Shown in pieces: positions 22,143 through 35,228 of a DNA stretch of 64,000 nt (its first letter is position 1; every line of letters starts with the position of its first letter). The notes below the pieces were generated by a model. That model was not told the DNA's origin. It searched no databases and saw only the letters and a list, made by a program, of their open reading frames with translations. The DNA comes from Paraspadella gotoi. Taxonomy: Eukaryota > Chaetognatha. Position numbers and translations under genes: made by a program. The stretch lies in NCBI GenBank assembly GCA_051294375.1, contig CM119268.1, positions 9,990,370-10,054,369 on the forward strand. The letters run 5' to 3'.

Positions 22143-25100
22143 TCACGGCCCTTTCTTCTTTTCGGCGGCGAAGACGTCATTATTCTCGAAGCAGCAAGCG
22201 AGTTTTTCCAGCAAATCCCTCATTTCGACCGAGATTTCATCGCCCTCGCATAATCCCACGAGTCTGAGGATGTGGCGTTGAAGATTCTTGGCATGTTTGG
22301 GAAGGCGCCGCAGAACGCGCGAATCTCCGTAAACGAATTTATCCTCGACTTGGATTTCAGGAACGACGGAGTGAGAATCCATAAAATTTAAATACGAAGA
22401 CAAGAGGGAGATTTGAAGATGAAGCATCGTTTCAACGTCGCGGGTTTCGTAGGGTCGTCCGATATAACGAGGGGCCGAGCCGGGAATAGGAGTATCGGCG
22501 GGGTATTGAAGGTTCCGTTGCTCTTTATCAGTGGACGTTTTAGGTCTAGGAATCTCGGTCGGAGGCGGAAACATCTCATCGTACTGAGATTCAGACGGAC
22601 AAAAGTTCTGCGATTGGGATCCTTCAGATATTTGGGAATCGTCTTTGGATTGGCTAAAAGAGGACAAATAAGAGAAGGTCGGCGCCACCGACTGTTTGAG
22701 GTGAGTCTGGAGCAATGTCTTCATGGCCGGAGACGTCTCGGCGAAGCAAAGCAGCGAAGGAAATTCCGAATGTGACCGATTTCCTCGAGATGCCGGTGAG
22801 TCATAATCCAGCAGGATTTTATGGCCGACCGGATGTTCCAGCAGCAGACGTACAACCTCAAGGCGGTTGCAAAGCACGGCATCATGAAGCGGGGTTATTC
22901 CTTCAAGCGATTTGGCGGTGAGATCGGCAAAAGGATTTTTCTCCACAGCTGATCGGCCGTCTCGTAATTCTCCGGGAGCGAGCGGTTTGTGGCGTAAAAG
23001 GGCATCCACAACTTTGACATGGCCAGCGTTGCATGCCTCATGCAACGGAGTCCACAAATTATTGTCCTGGGCGTTGACGAGGAGCTCCGGGGATGTCAGC
23101 AGCAGACGCACCGCTTCCAAATCACCCTTCTTGCAGGCCGTGTGAAGCTTTGTCTCCCCGAACTTGTTCTTGGCGTTGACGCGATTCGGCCGAACTTGAC
23201 GATTCTTAGCGAGCCCATCCTCTTTCGCCATTGATGAGAGGGTGGCTTCAGTCGCTGGGCGTTCTCGTTTTACCTTGGAGTGAGAAGAAGAGAAGCGACG
23301 AGGAACGAGATAAAAGTATCGCGAGACGATATGATATAGCAGAGCTTGTTCCGGAACGAGCTTCAATTGAGGCTGTAGTAAATCCGCGCTGCACTCATTG
23401 TCGAGAAGTTTTCTTGAGACGCAGAAGGCGAACCAAGGGAGATCGGACGACAACTCGTCTACGATTAACTTGAGAAAATCTTTTCGCTCTTCCGTTTCGA
23501 GGATGACGATGCTGGCCATGAAAGCGGCCAAGTTGGACGCGGCCGGACCAACGTGAGTCGAGTGCGTCGGCGTTTGGGACTCGTCAGTTTGCTTCCAATC
23601 CCTGAAGCGAGCGTATTCCGCCATCAACGATGACAATTTCAACATTTTCTTCAAGGCCTCAAAGTTGGACGCATCGACGTCCCCTTCGATAACACTTTGA
23701 AGGCAGGCAACAATCCCCACCCCCAAGAGCCGACCGAAATCTCGCACTTGCGATGTTAAAACCAAAAATGTATCCTCGGTTTGGGAAGAGGGTGTGCACC
23801 AAAACAATCTGGTCACCAGCGGTTGGCGAGAATGCGAAACGGCTGCGTTGTTTAGCTCTTCGAAATACAGAGTCAGATCAACTTCCAACACCTCGATAAC
23901 AAAGGACAAGAATTCCAAATTCTTTTGATGGCTGACATTACAGCGACGAATCTCGTTGACTGGAAGCCCATCGCCCGCCTCATTCCTCTCTAAGAAACAA
24001 CTCACAATAACTCGATTCAAACAGGACCATAAATTCTCTTGATCTTTCGAAATCGGCGACAACGTTGGACTAAAGCCACGAATTATTTCGTCGTACATCT
24101 TTTGTCGCAAATCAACCGTGCTCGTGGGTCCGCAACCTGAAGGAGGATGAAGAGCCAAAAGATGGCGAAGGTATTTTACGCCAAACCTCAGAAAACGCAG
24201 AGAAATCAAGTAAGCGGTCGATGCGGGAGAGACTGCGATTTCCCGCGGATTGGTGGTGTCGACAGCAGCCAAGACGCGTGCCAGTCCGCCAACGAGATCT
24301 GGCGACGGAAATTGCGTCGCCGTGGTGACGAGAAAAAGCGATTCTATGGCATCGACGAGATGTTTAAAATCGACCTCGTCAGCTTTGCGCGCCACTGGGT
24401 CTTCGAAGGAAGGAGAAAAGACGACAGCAACGTTGGGATGAAGGGCTCGCTGGGCGTAGGGCAAGCTGGGGTGGCTAATCATCGGCGGCAAGCTCGATCG
24501 CCACTCCACACGAGATTTCTTGGGCGGCGTCAGGTGCATTTCTTGTTCATCATCGTCTTCCTCTCGAAAGGAACGTTTTCCAATTTTCTGCGTCTCAACA
24601 GGCAGAGGTTGGGGACGACGAATCTTTCGGCGCTTGAAGAAAACCTCGCCGCAATCCGTGTTGTCGCTTGATTGCTCGTCTGGAGTCGCATCCTTCTCTG
24701 CGGAGGTAGCTGAGACGAAATCGTCAACGGTTGGTTCCACTTTGGGCTCCATCACTGTTTCTTCCGCGTTTGCGTGAATTACCTCGGTCTTAATTCTACC
24801 GTAGCCCAATTCTGGGTCGTCGTCAAGATCGGGCAAAACGTCGTCGTCTTCGAAGACGCCGTCAAAGTCGATAATGTTGCGATCGTTGTTTAGAAAGTCA
24901 TTGTTGTCTTTGTCAGCGATATCAATGGGTTTTCGGTCTTTAAAGTTAGAAATATGCCGATTCATGTTTTCCGGTAAGATATTCTCTTCTTTTTTATTAC
25001 TTTCCATGAGGTCGTTAATGTTTCTATCACCCAAACCGAATGCTCGAGCTGAATCACCGACGACTGTTCGCTGCGATGTCGAGGCCCTGGCTCGGTTAAG

Positions 25101-28100
25101 CGTGGCCGTGGTATCGACAGCGAGCGGCGACAACCGGCCAGCCCCCGCTACTTGCGAGGTAAGTTTGTTCCTCAAAATTGCCGACGGAGAACCAAGCGAA
25201 AGACCCGCGACCCGTTTGGCAACAGAAGATGGCGTGGCGCCGGTCGAAGGCGAATTGGACGTCGAGGAATACGCCTTGAAGTTCAGAGGCGTGGTGGTCA
25301 AAGGGGTCAAAGGAGTCATCGATGGGTCGAAGGAAATTCCGGAGAAAGTGAACGTCGATGCGCCGTGCCCTTCAAGACCCGAGTGACGACGTCTCCCTGC
25401 TTCTTCCCCGGGGACCATCCCGCTCAAAGCCATTTTGGTCAGGTAGGGCAGGTGGGCAGTTTCGTCCGCGGGATCTGCCTGATCCTTAGCCGAGGGCTTT
25501 CTGGTTGGGACGTCGCTTCTGACCTTCTTTCGTCGAAGCGCGTAGTTTTTCTCTATGGAGTAAAACGCTTCACGAATGGCGTCCGGAGATCCTAAGTAAA
25601 AGTGACGAGAACTTTGAAGGCGCTTCAACTCCTGAATAAAAAAACACCGATTAAATCTTTAATTTCGCTCAAGGACTGATTTAAATATAATGACTAATTG
25701 TTTAAACCATCCCATAAAAACATTAAAATATTTATCCATAGCCATATCCATAGCCACAGTCAATCGTACGACAAAGCTAATATTTACCGACAATATTTCT
25801 GCGTCATTTCTGATATTTAGTATCGATTGAAGATTGTCGAATCCGAAGCCTAAAATGTGGGTCAGCGTTTCGTCAGATCGAATGAAGTTAATCATGTGTT
25901 TGAAATGCACCAAGTAGCAGGTTCCACCTTAAAAATGTAATCATAAATAAACAAGTTTGAGCAAACAACTTCGAATCTGAACCCGGGCATTTAGCGGTAA
26001 GCAGCGAATCAGATGTTAAGTTATGATTATATCATTAATCTTACAATCTATTTTTTTCAATTCACCTACAATATAATTTTATGGTGGTCTGGCGAAGGAG
26101 GCAAGTCATTCGCCTCCCAACCTACAATTTTACAAGCGCCGGTAAAAAAAACGCTGTCATTTGCAAACCCATGAAGATTTTTTCAATGTTAACTATGAAT
26201 TTTAAAGTAAAAAATCATTATTGGAATGAAGTCTTTTTATATCAACGATTGATTTTTAATATTTAACAGACATTTTTCGGCTTTAAAATCAATCGTTGAT
26301 GTTGTTTTTTTTTTTGTAACAAAAAAATAGAGCAAACAAATAGGGGCAAGATAGCTTATTTAATAAATGAATGGATAATTTTTATATTGGTTGTACCAAT
26401 TTCATAAAATTTTAGATAATTCACTTTTGACACTCTTAATTGAACCAAGGCTGGGCAGCTTAATTTTTTATGTTAAAAATATGAAGAGAATGATATACTT
26501 ACGAAAGCTCTAACATTAGTCTAAGGGCTTTCTGAGGATATTAATATTGTTAATATCTTAATAAATACTTTGTTTAAAAAAGTTTTAAAAAAATTGATTT
26601 AAAAACAGTGAGTTGGAAAATGAAACCCAATTTTAAAAGCCAACTTTCTCAACTCATTGTCAAGGCATATCTTAAAAGATCAATATAAAATTTTAACACA
26701 AATGATTTTAATATTTTCTACTCAACTAATTTTTAAAATCAATAAAATAACTACTGGTTTGCAACGGACAGCGTTTTTTTTTTTACCGGCCCTTGTGAAA
26801 TTATCACCATGTAAGGTCCGGGGTTCACACGGTGTTACAGCCTGATCCGAAATTCAGTGACAGCTTATATTGAATGTTCTGGCACTAACTCATAACTATT
26901 ATTTCGGTCTCTTCATTAATGATACCAACTTCCAACCACAAACATATGCCTAAACTCGGCAAAGCGCTTTCCGCCAACACATCAGGCGACGTTCCTCAAC
27001 TTGGTGAAAAACTTTTAACCGACGATTCACTGAAGAGATGCAACATACTTCTCTCTCGAGGAGGGGGGATGTATAGTGGACTAAAATCCAACTCTGGGGT
27101 TTTAGCCTGGTGGCCGCCTAGCAGTTAAGAGCGACGGGGCACTTCACCCGCCTGTAACACGGTTTTACAGCCTGATCCGAAGCTCAGGGACTGCTTATAT
27201 TGAACGGTTCTGGCAATAACTCATAACAATTATTTCTTTCTCTTCAGTCTTTAATTTATAGTTTTTTATGTGGTATTTGTTTTAATTCTGGTGATAATGA
27301 AGGCTATGATCGTTAAGATTTTAATGGTTGTTCCGGTAGTTGTGGTTGTGTTGGTAGTTGTCGTTGAAATTTTTGTTTATGATTGTAGTAGTTGTAAAAA
27401 AATTAAGAAAAAAAAAAAACAAATGTCTTTTTCACTAATTTCCACTTGGACGATTCCATCGAAATTATTTATTCCCAGCTTAATCACATGCTTTTGAACC
27501 CACACAAATTTTAAGGTCAATCGCCCAATCCACTCATAAGTAATTTATCATAATTTGATATTTTGACATGATCTAAGTGACTTACCGACAAAATTCATGG
27601 GGCGGACCGACTAAGTTAATTATAAAGCCGTGATCTGCTTTAAGCAGATACGGCTAAAAAAACATTATGTATATGTACAAGATAATTTGCCATAATAACC
27701 TCCTGCGATGACGATATTCTTGAATATTTCCATCCTGTTATCCTTGAGACTAACGCCGGTGACGACGAGACAAACTCGCCAAGCGACGAAAACGTTGACG
27801 CCAACTTCGGCGACGAGACGACGACTGCAACGAGCCATCCTTGTCAAAGCCACCGCCGACTTCGCCAACGCGGGAGATAAGCCTGGGATTCGTTCGTTAC
27901 GATCTCATTTTCAAAAGAAAAGCGACGGAAACGGATCCGACGTCTTTCCCAAGCACCTTCCAAAAACTCTTCGCATATTTCGAAGGCTTCTTCGTCGAGC
28001 CATTTCCCGGCCGCTTCGCTCTTCCATACGAACTCCTTTGAGACGATCCAACAACCTCGTCCAACGCCTACCAAAGAGTTTTAAATATTTTACGATAACA

Positions 28101-28310
28101 TATAATATGTCATATTCCAATTCCACGAAAAAAAATACCTTTAAGAAACTTTTCGGATCTTGTTGGCACGTCTACGACCAGGTGCGTAACAGCGCGCGAG
28201 TCGTCGTCGTCACTAAGGCGCGCACCAAGTTTGAAAATTGCGGCGCGCAACTCTCGCCTGTCCCGAGAGGCGACGCCGGTGCCCAGTTGAAACACCTTCG
28301 TCTCTCGCAT
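22143..28310 (-). CDS. SLF1: SLF1: SMC5/6 localisation factor 1 (BRCT x2, ankyrin repeats)
   Basis: Links RAD18 at damaged DNA to the SMC5/6 complex. Exons: 28310-28139, 28067-27957, 27882-27700, 25927-25788, 25631-22143; about 1,364 aa, most in one 3.5-kb exon. Tandem BRCT domains occupy the first four exons (VTHLVVDVPTRSEKFLKG and GCWIVSKEFVWKS in BRCT1; WRVCLVVTG and THILGFGFD in BRCT2). A long Ser/Thr- and acid-rich region follows, then a helical domain, then about three ankyrin repeats (GETKLHTACKKGDLEAVRLL, TPLHEACNAGHVKVVDALL, ITPLHDAVLCNRLEVVRLL) and a family-specific C-terminal helical region. Human SLF1 is 1,058 aa. Intron 3 (25928-27699) contains transposon-derived DNA. The gene is not SLF2, which lacks BRCT and ankyrin repeats. 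Confidence 0.9.
26123..26813. mobile_element. Non-autonomous inverted-repeat DNA element, copy 1 (in SLF1 intron 3)
   Basis: The left edge reads CAATTTTACAAGCGCCGGTA and the right edge reads its near-complement, TACCGGCCCTTGTGAAATTA, followed by TCACCATG. The right arm continues with CAACTCATTGTCAAGGCATATC and CAATATAAAATTTTAACA, shared with the larger copy at 32232-33172. The left end lacks the outer CATGGTGA. No transposase frame is present. The inner part includes a palindromic ATTGGTTGTACCAAT that recurs near 43.1 and 43.4 kb. Confidence 0.7.
26832..27245. repeat. Short direct repeats with a possible tRNA-like SINE head
   Basis: A segment of about 90 bp (TTTTACAGCCTGATCCGAA... TTATATTGAA... 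CTGGCA) occurs at 26836-26920 and again at 27164-27245. Between them, around 27107-27150, the sequence GTGGCCGCCTAGCAGTTAAGAGCG resembles a tRNA A-box region, which is how many SINEs start. No complete tRNA fold could be built, so a SINE remnant is only a suggestion. Confidence 0.4.
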
Positions 28311-29881
28311 TTCCGGTTGATGTGCTTTTGCTGAAGGACTGACAATGGCGCTTTCAAGCCATCTTCCGTGTTAAATTTTCGCTAAAATAATACTTAAGAA
28401 GCGAGAAAAACAAGTATATAACGGTTCAGATTTAAAAGGGGGAAATAAACAGTAAGTTACAAAAAGAAATAAATCGAACTGCAAAGCGAAGAAGCTTAAA
28501 AGGAATACAATGAAAAATAAACCCTTTCGAATGTAGACAAAATAAAAACCTTAAAAAAAATTGTTAACAGAGGAAGAATCGGACCGGAAGAAAAATCACC
28601 AAAAATAGATGCTAAGACGCTAAGTGCGAGGAAGAGGTGAAATGGCGCAGCTGAGAGACTAACCAGCTCCGTGAGCGATCACTTTTGAATGGGCATTGGG
28701 CAATAGTAACACATAATAAAATTAATTTGTATGCTTTTCTTAAAATCCTCAAGATAATAGAACAAAATAAAGAAGTTTTGAATAGGAAGATTTTTTTTAC
28801 ATAAATAACATATACGAGAGCAATTTTTAAAAAAAATTGATCACAGTAAATCGATTTTGGTCGGTACTTTTATCATCGCCAAGAAAATAATTTTGTGGCT
28901 TATTAATATCTTTTTGGTTTACAATCATCGTCGAAATTAATAATCATCGTTCCCAATTTCAAGTTACATCAAGTATCATTATCAATTTATTCTCTAAGAA
29001 TTTTTCAAAAATATATAATAATCACAAATGTAATCATCGTTATGTTATCATTTTCGCAGCTGTTATCCTTACATGTAAAGTTACAAATCAATTAGGTTAT
29101 GACTCTTATTAACAATATTATCAGTAAGACTTATTTTCGTTTCGGAGCTTATCATTTTTATGACCCCGTCTTCATAAAATTGACATTAGACATCTTCTTT
29201 CATCATTAGATATTATTATAACTGTCATAAAGTTGGAAACATGCCTGTCATGCACACACTATAGCCCATTACTATTTCACTATTGCAAATCATAAATCTG
29301 AACCACTAATCAAATAGCATAACAAGCTGCTTGGAACATTAAACATGAATTATTCTCTATGGTTTTTCAACATTTTCTGACACGACATGTTGCATGATAA
29401 TGTTCTTAGTTTTTATCTTTCGAGTTTGGTACTCATATGACGTGTGTGAACAAAATTTTTTCGACATAACTATCAATATAGTAAAAAACTCAAAAAAGCT
29501 AAAAGTATATTATCATGGCAAAAAAATCTTCGGTTTAGTTACCCAGTGATATCTATAAAAAAAAAATCTCAATCTTAGTTTTTGCTAAGACAAAAATAGC
29601 AAAAAAAAATAATTACGTAAACATAGTACATAAAATAATAAAGTTGTCGCTCATCGATGTAAACTAGTTTATGCGGAGCATAAAGATGTAAATATAAATA
29701 AAAATAGATTTCATGATCGGTATTTTTTTGGAACAAAGCTATGATTTTTTGAGTACAAATCGGTAAAGCGTGAAGTGAAACCTTTGCAATAATTTTTTTT
29801 TTGCGCATGCGGCGTGCGCGTTTTTCGTCCACCTTAAATCAGGTCGACTTTTTTTTTCAAAGTCAAGTCCAACTCTTAGTC
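28311..29881. other. AT-rich intergenic region without recognised genes
   Basis: This 1.57-kb stretch separates the SLF1 start from the 3' end of the Egghead-like gene. It would contain the SLF1 promoter in its first few hundred bases. I see no conserved reading frame, no RNA gene and no clear repeat. Confidence 0.6.
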
Positions 29882-32800
29882 CTATACTGAGAGGGTATCT
29901 TTTTTAGTGGAAGGAACCGATTGAGATTGGACTCCTTGGTTTTTTTCCGGATCCTTTTCGATGATATCGAAAGTATGCTTTCGCCCGAAGATGACCCAAA
30001 GAGCAGCGAGGTTCTCGCCAACTAGGGTAACGGGCATGGAGAGTAAAGATAACGCAATGACACCCACATAACGCGGCCACCCAATACGTGCTAAAAAGGA
30101 TTATTTTTTTTTAATAATATGAAAAACAATAATTACAATTTATATTGTACCCGGCGAAAAGGACTTTGCGGCTCCCAACATGAAGAGGTAAACGTAAGTG
30201 GCAGTAAACATAGCGCAAACGACTTCGAAAAAGCGCCAGGAGAATGGAAAATATATGGCGAACACAATGTTGGTGGACGTCATGGGCATGAGCGTCCAAG
30301 CCCACACCATGAAGAAGATACCAATTTTAAAGCGAGGAGGAATCTTTCCAGACCAAAGCGTCAACGTTAGGCCCATCAGCCATCTTTTACGCTTAAAGTT
30401 ACAGGAAAAACATCGAAAATTGTATGAAACAGTCTCAATGTCTTTTCGCAATATTAAAAACGTTACTAAAGGTCATTCACGATGAATTATATTTACTAGA
30501 TACACACTTGCTTAATGTAATCCATAAGGTTGAAGGGGCTACTCTCCCACATCTCGCCTTGGATGAAACCAAACTTATATCCCTTGGACATGGCGACCAT
30601 CGCGAAAAAACAATCTTCAGCAATTGAGCTTTCTGGGCCGTGGTCCCAAGTTACCTAATTTTTTTTTTTTTTTTTTGCGTTAGAAAAAGAAACTTTAAAA
30701 ATTTTATTCAGTGAATATAAAGTGAGTTTAATTAAGATTCACGCGGATATATGCGAAATTAAATAAATCAACGCAATTTTATTTTTTCATTCAACCAGGC
30801 TACATGAAAAATAGGCATTACCTGCCTCTCAGCACCAGCGTTGGTAACAACAAAACTACCCTTCCAAGAAAAAATTGGCATGTGAAGGTAAGTAAATTGG
30901 AAACGCAACATTCCGTAATCAATTCCAACACGGACAGAATCCGCTAGAGTCACCAATAAATTTTGGATGCCTATCAAAGTTAAAAATAGGTGAATCAAAA
31001 TTATTGGAACTCACATTATTTACATAAAAAAAACATTTGATCTACCCAAGTTTGTGTAGTTGATTACGCCTTGACCAAAATGGTAAACTCCATCGTATGC
31101 AAAGTTAAAGACTCCTTTGACGGAAGATTCAGTAAGGATCGTTTCCTCGTCGAGATGAACGACCCAGTCGTCGTCGGTAAGGAGATTCACCTGCTCCTCC
31201 AAACAGTATTGTAGAGCGCGAGCTAAAACAATGAGTTTGATCAATAAATATCTTGGAAACCAGTCGAAACTAAAACGAAGTAGAATCAAATGAAAAAAGT
31301 AATACCTTTATACAAAGTTTTGTTGGCAGTGACATAGTTTTGTGGCACCACTATTTCACGGACGTGCGGCTGTTTTTGCAGATCGAGAGCATTGTCGGTC
31401 ACCACTTCGATGACAAAGTTCTCAAGGCCCACCTTTTTGCAAATCTCCAAGTTTTTCAGGACGTTCTTGTGAACGAGACTATCAAAACAGAGATATGTTT
31501 TGCGTAGGGAAAAATCAATCCAGAGGGCCGATAAAATATCTTTACGCGTACCTCTTATAAGTTCCTCTCGTAACGGTTCTGAAGCAGATAAAAGGTGCCA
31601 ATAGACTCTTTGGTGAAGCTTTTAGGGTCACTGGTGGAGGAACGATGTTAATAAAAACCAGACCAAAAAGGTTGAACACAGATATTGGAACGGCCATCAT
31701 TATGGTGAGACGAATGGTGTAAAAAAGAAAAGTGATGATTCCATATTCCAGCCACGGGTTTATTTTTTCCTGATAGAGCGAAACAAAATCACTCAAGATC
31801 AATAAAAAGAGACCACACGGCTTAGATAAATTTAACATTCTGATTCTTGCTTTCTTTAATGCTGTTTCTATCACAGGCTATTAAAATCTTTAATATTCCT
31901 GGGCTTCATTTTGTCATAAATGAACCCTGTTCTAGAAAATGGGTCCAAATCTTTATATTGGATAAGTGCGCAAAATCTAGCTCTTCGAACTATTTTAAAA
32001 ATATCAAATCCATGGTAGGGTCCGAAATGTTTAAACGATAAAGAATGGTGAAAAGTTTTGAACCAGTAATGATTCATCACACGTTTAAAAGTTGGAGCTT
32101 TCCAAGCATAACTTTGTCTTTTACCAAAACAATTTTTTTTCAGTCTTGTTATAAAGGATTAAGTTTTATATGTTTCTTTGGTTTTATACATTACGAAATT
32201 GGTAAAACCAATTGCAAGTATCCTTCATTTACATGGTGACAATTTTACAAGCGCCGGTAGAAATATGCTGTCATTTGCAAACTAGTGGTTATTTCATTGA
32301 TTTTAAAAATTATTTGAGTAAAAAACACAAACTATTTATATGTTAAAATTTTATATTGATCAGTTAAGATATGCCTTGACAATGAGTAGAGAAAGTTGGC
32401 TTGTAAAATCGGGTTTCATTTTCCAACTCACTGTTTTTAAAAGCTTTTTTTTTTAAATTTTAGCACTTTTTTAAACAAAGTATTTATTAAAATATTAACA
32501 ATATTAATATCCTCAGAAAGCCCTTAAAAATATGAAGAGAATGATATACTTAGGAAAGCTCTAACATAAAAAGTGAGTTGCCCAGCCTTGGTTCAATTAA
32601 GAGTGTCAAAATTAAATTATTTAAAATTTTAAATCTTTTTTCAAAATATATGACCTTTTTAAATTATTATATCATAAAATATTATTATTTATATAAGTAT
32701 CATGAAAGAGCCTGAGAAAAAAGGATTTAAGATAACCAATCACAATTTGATAAATATCATAAATTTACTTTCCAGCTATTGATTTTTAAAAAGATATCTC

Positions 32801-35044
32801 GTTTTTGAGTATCCTAATTAAATTAAAGCTGGGCCAGTTAAATTTTATACTACAGTATTTGTAAGTACGTCATTCTTTTTAGATTTGAAAGGGCTTTCAG
32901 AAGATAATAAAATTAATATTATTTTATTTAAAATTTTTTCAGAAAACTTACTGAAAGTAAGAGAAAAAAATTAAATCTAAAAAAAGTGAATTGAAAAATG
33001 AAACCCGATTTTACAAGCCAACTTTCAAGGCATATCTTAACTGATCAATATAAAATTTTAACATAAATAGTTTTAGTATTTTCTACTCAACTAAATTTTA
33101 AAATCAATGAAATAACCACTGGTTTGCAAATGACAGGGTATTTTTACCGGCGCTTGTAAAATTGTCACCATGTATTCAATAAACAAGCTATTATGCTGAC
33201 TAGCCTAAAGTGGCAACGAGTAAAATTTATCTGAACCATGGCTTATATATACATATGTATATTGAAAACTTAAAAAAAAACCAGAAAAGTGTAAAACATA
33301 TACTTACAATGAGCCTGAGAAAAATCGTCTCAAATTTCACAGGACAATAATAGGTTTACATTTGAAATGAACAAAACTGAAAACGTGAAATATAAAAAAG
33401 GAAACTTAAAAAAAAGATTATTGCATCCAAGGAGTGCATTGAAAGCATTTATGTATTCAGAATATTTTCTTACTTTCTTTTACAAGATTCACATTTATAA
33501 GTAAAAAACAATTTATGGCGGTAAAAGGAGGAGAAGTTATAATGTAATGGCCTCCTTGAATGCATTTGTCAGCACAATTGTTCCTACTATCCCAAAAATA
33601 CCTCCCAGGAATCTCGATCGCTTTAGTCTTGAATCTTTAAAAAAAATAAATGAAGCGCAGCCAGTGCATACTATTATCGTGAAAAAAGCCACAAACCAAC
33701 AAAAAAGAAGCTAGAAATTATTATAACAAATGCTTAAATTAGTAATATTATTTTAACTTTAATGTTTGGTATAATTGAATTTACTTTAATTTACCAGTTA
33801 AAGAAGTTTTTATACAATAAAACTTATTGAAAAACATTAAGGAATAATGATGGATGAAAAATGTAAAAAAACAAAGGAGGGGTAGATAAGTAGAATAGTC
33901 TTTCTTAAATCACAAAACACATTAAAGTTATTATTTGTCTTTTTAATAAAGTCCTACCATCACCGTTAACTACTTGGTATCTACAGAGTCTTTACTCGTA
34001 ACAAAAAATAATCATGAAAATTTACGCAAGAATATAAAATAAATAAATTAGATAAGTTTATCACAAATTAAGACATCAATACTATTGAATACTGAATAGT
34101 TTATATTCTCGATAATATTGATAATATAATAATAAATTCTCTTCCCCGTGCTACATACTCTTTCGGTCTTTTGCTCACCTTTCCTAACCTCTACTTTTTC
34201 TGGTTAGCACCCCAAATAAACAAATATAATTTATATTTATATTATAAAGTAAGTTTTGATGATAAGCTTGATCACGGACAAACATTTCTTAGTTATATAA
34301 GCATTATAAAAAATAATACATACAAGAAGATTTTAAAATACTGTCAATTATCGAGATAGAGTTTATGAAAATTAATGGAAAACTAGCGAAAGCCCATTTT
34401 TCTATTCTAACAGAGCAGGGAACAGCAAACACAAACTGAAAAAGTGACAGCGACATGAAAAAAGTGCGGTATACTGCATAACGATTTAAATTTAGATTCG
34501 CATTAATGTTAACAATACAAATAGTACTTTCAAATTTTCAATGTCACACTGTAACCTTTGCAGGTTTAAAGTGGGGTTCTAAAAAGTGAGAAACAAAACC
34601 TCTCCAAAACAAACAACTTTACCTCGCTATCATTTTGAACATTAGCTTTTGGCTGAATTAGGGTTAAGGGGTGGGTTTGTGAAAAAAATAAACCAAAAAT
34701 ATAAAAAGTGAAAAAAAAAAAAAAAAAAAAAAAACCAACAAAAAGGCTAATATAATTAGTCAAAAATAATATAATTAAGATGTTACCTTCTCCACGTCAG
34801 GAATAATTACGCCATTGAGAAGTAGAAACAAAATTATGACAGTGGTCAACAAACAAAGATGTATCCCATGTTTGATAATACGCGAGAGCGAAGTTTTTTG
34901 ATTAGTGGTTCTGAAAAGCAAAAGTTGGTTTTGATATCAAGGTCGAATATTTTATACTAGATTTTTCTCAAAAAAAATTTACCTGTAACTTGTTACTGGA
35001 AGACCTCCTACAGTTAAACCTTTATTAAATATTCTTGAGATCAT
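29882..35044 (-). CDS. egh: Egghead/BRE-3-like beta-1,4-mannosyltransferase (GT2)
   Basis: Multi-pass membrane glycosyltransferase that, in insects and nematodes, adds mannose to glucosylceramide to build arthro-series glycolipids. Exons: 35044-34983, 34910-34787, 31769-31552, 31478-31306, 31222-31046, 30970-30822, 30654-30508, 30391-30151, 30090-29882; 499 aa. An N-terminal membrane helix is followed by KSLLAPFICFRTVTRG, ENFVIEVVTDNA, the catalytic DDDWVVHLDEET, FGQGVINY, LADSVRVGIDYG, FSWKGSFVVT, SIAEDCFFAM and the QRKRW (QxxRW) motif, then further membrane helices. All are in Egghead order. Vertebrates lack this gene. Intron 2 (31770-34786) is about 3 kb and contains a fold-back element. 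Confidence 0.93.
32232..33172. mobile_element. Fold-back (long inverted repeat) DNA element flanked by TA
   Basis: The left arm starts CATGGTGACAATTTTACAAG and the right arm ends with its exact complement, CTTGTAAAATTGTCACCATG. The arms match with few differences for about 190 bp and more loosely for about 370 bp, leaving a short AT-rich centre. TA flanks both ends (32230-32231 and 33173-33174), as for Tc1/mariner-type insertions. There is no coding capacity, so this is a MITE-like non-autonomous element. It lies in intron 2 of the Egghead-like gene. Confidence 0.85.
33175..34786. other. Remainder of the long Egghead-like intron; nothing recognised
   Basis: This AT-rich intron DNA contains no frame with family resemblance and no splice-consistent exon. 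A long A-run is at 34711-34732, next to a T-rich frame on the other strand that I take as chance. Confidence 0.6.
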
Positions 35045-35228
35045 TTTGAATGTTTTCTTTGGTATTTTAAAACGGATTAAAAGAACTCCGTACTTAAAGT
35101 TTATTTAAACTATGCAATTTCATTTTATGTCAGACTTCCTTTATACAGGGAGAAAAAAAAAATAAAATAAAATAAAATACGGTTAGAATATTTTTCGACT
35201 AGTCCATTATATTGCTCGGTTGCGTGGG

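Noticed and set aside
24147-24671. 174-aa plus-strand open frame
   Set aside because: It is antisense to the large SLF1 exon, with odd composition and no recognised domain.
34566-34763. Phe-rich 65-aa minus-strand frame
   Set aside because: It is produced by a long A/T homopolymer inside the Egghead-like intron.
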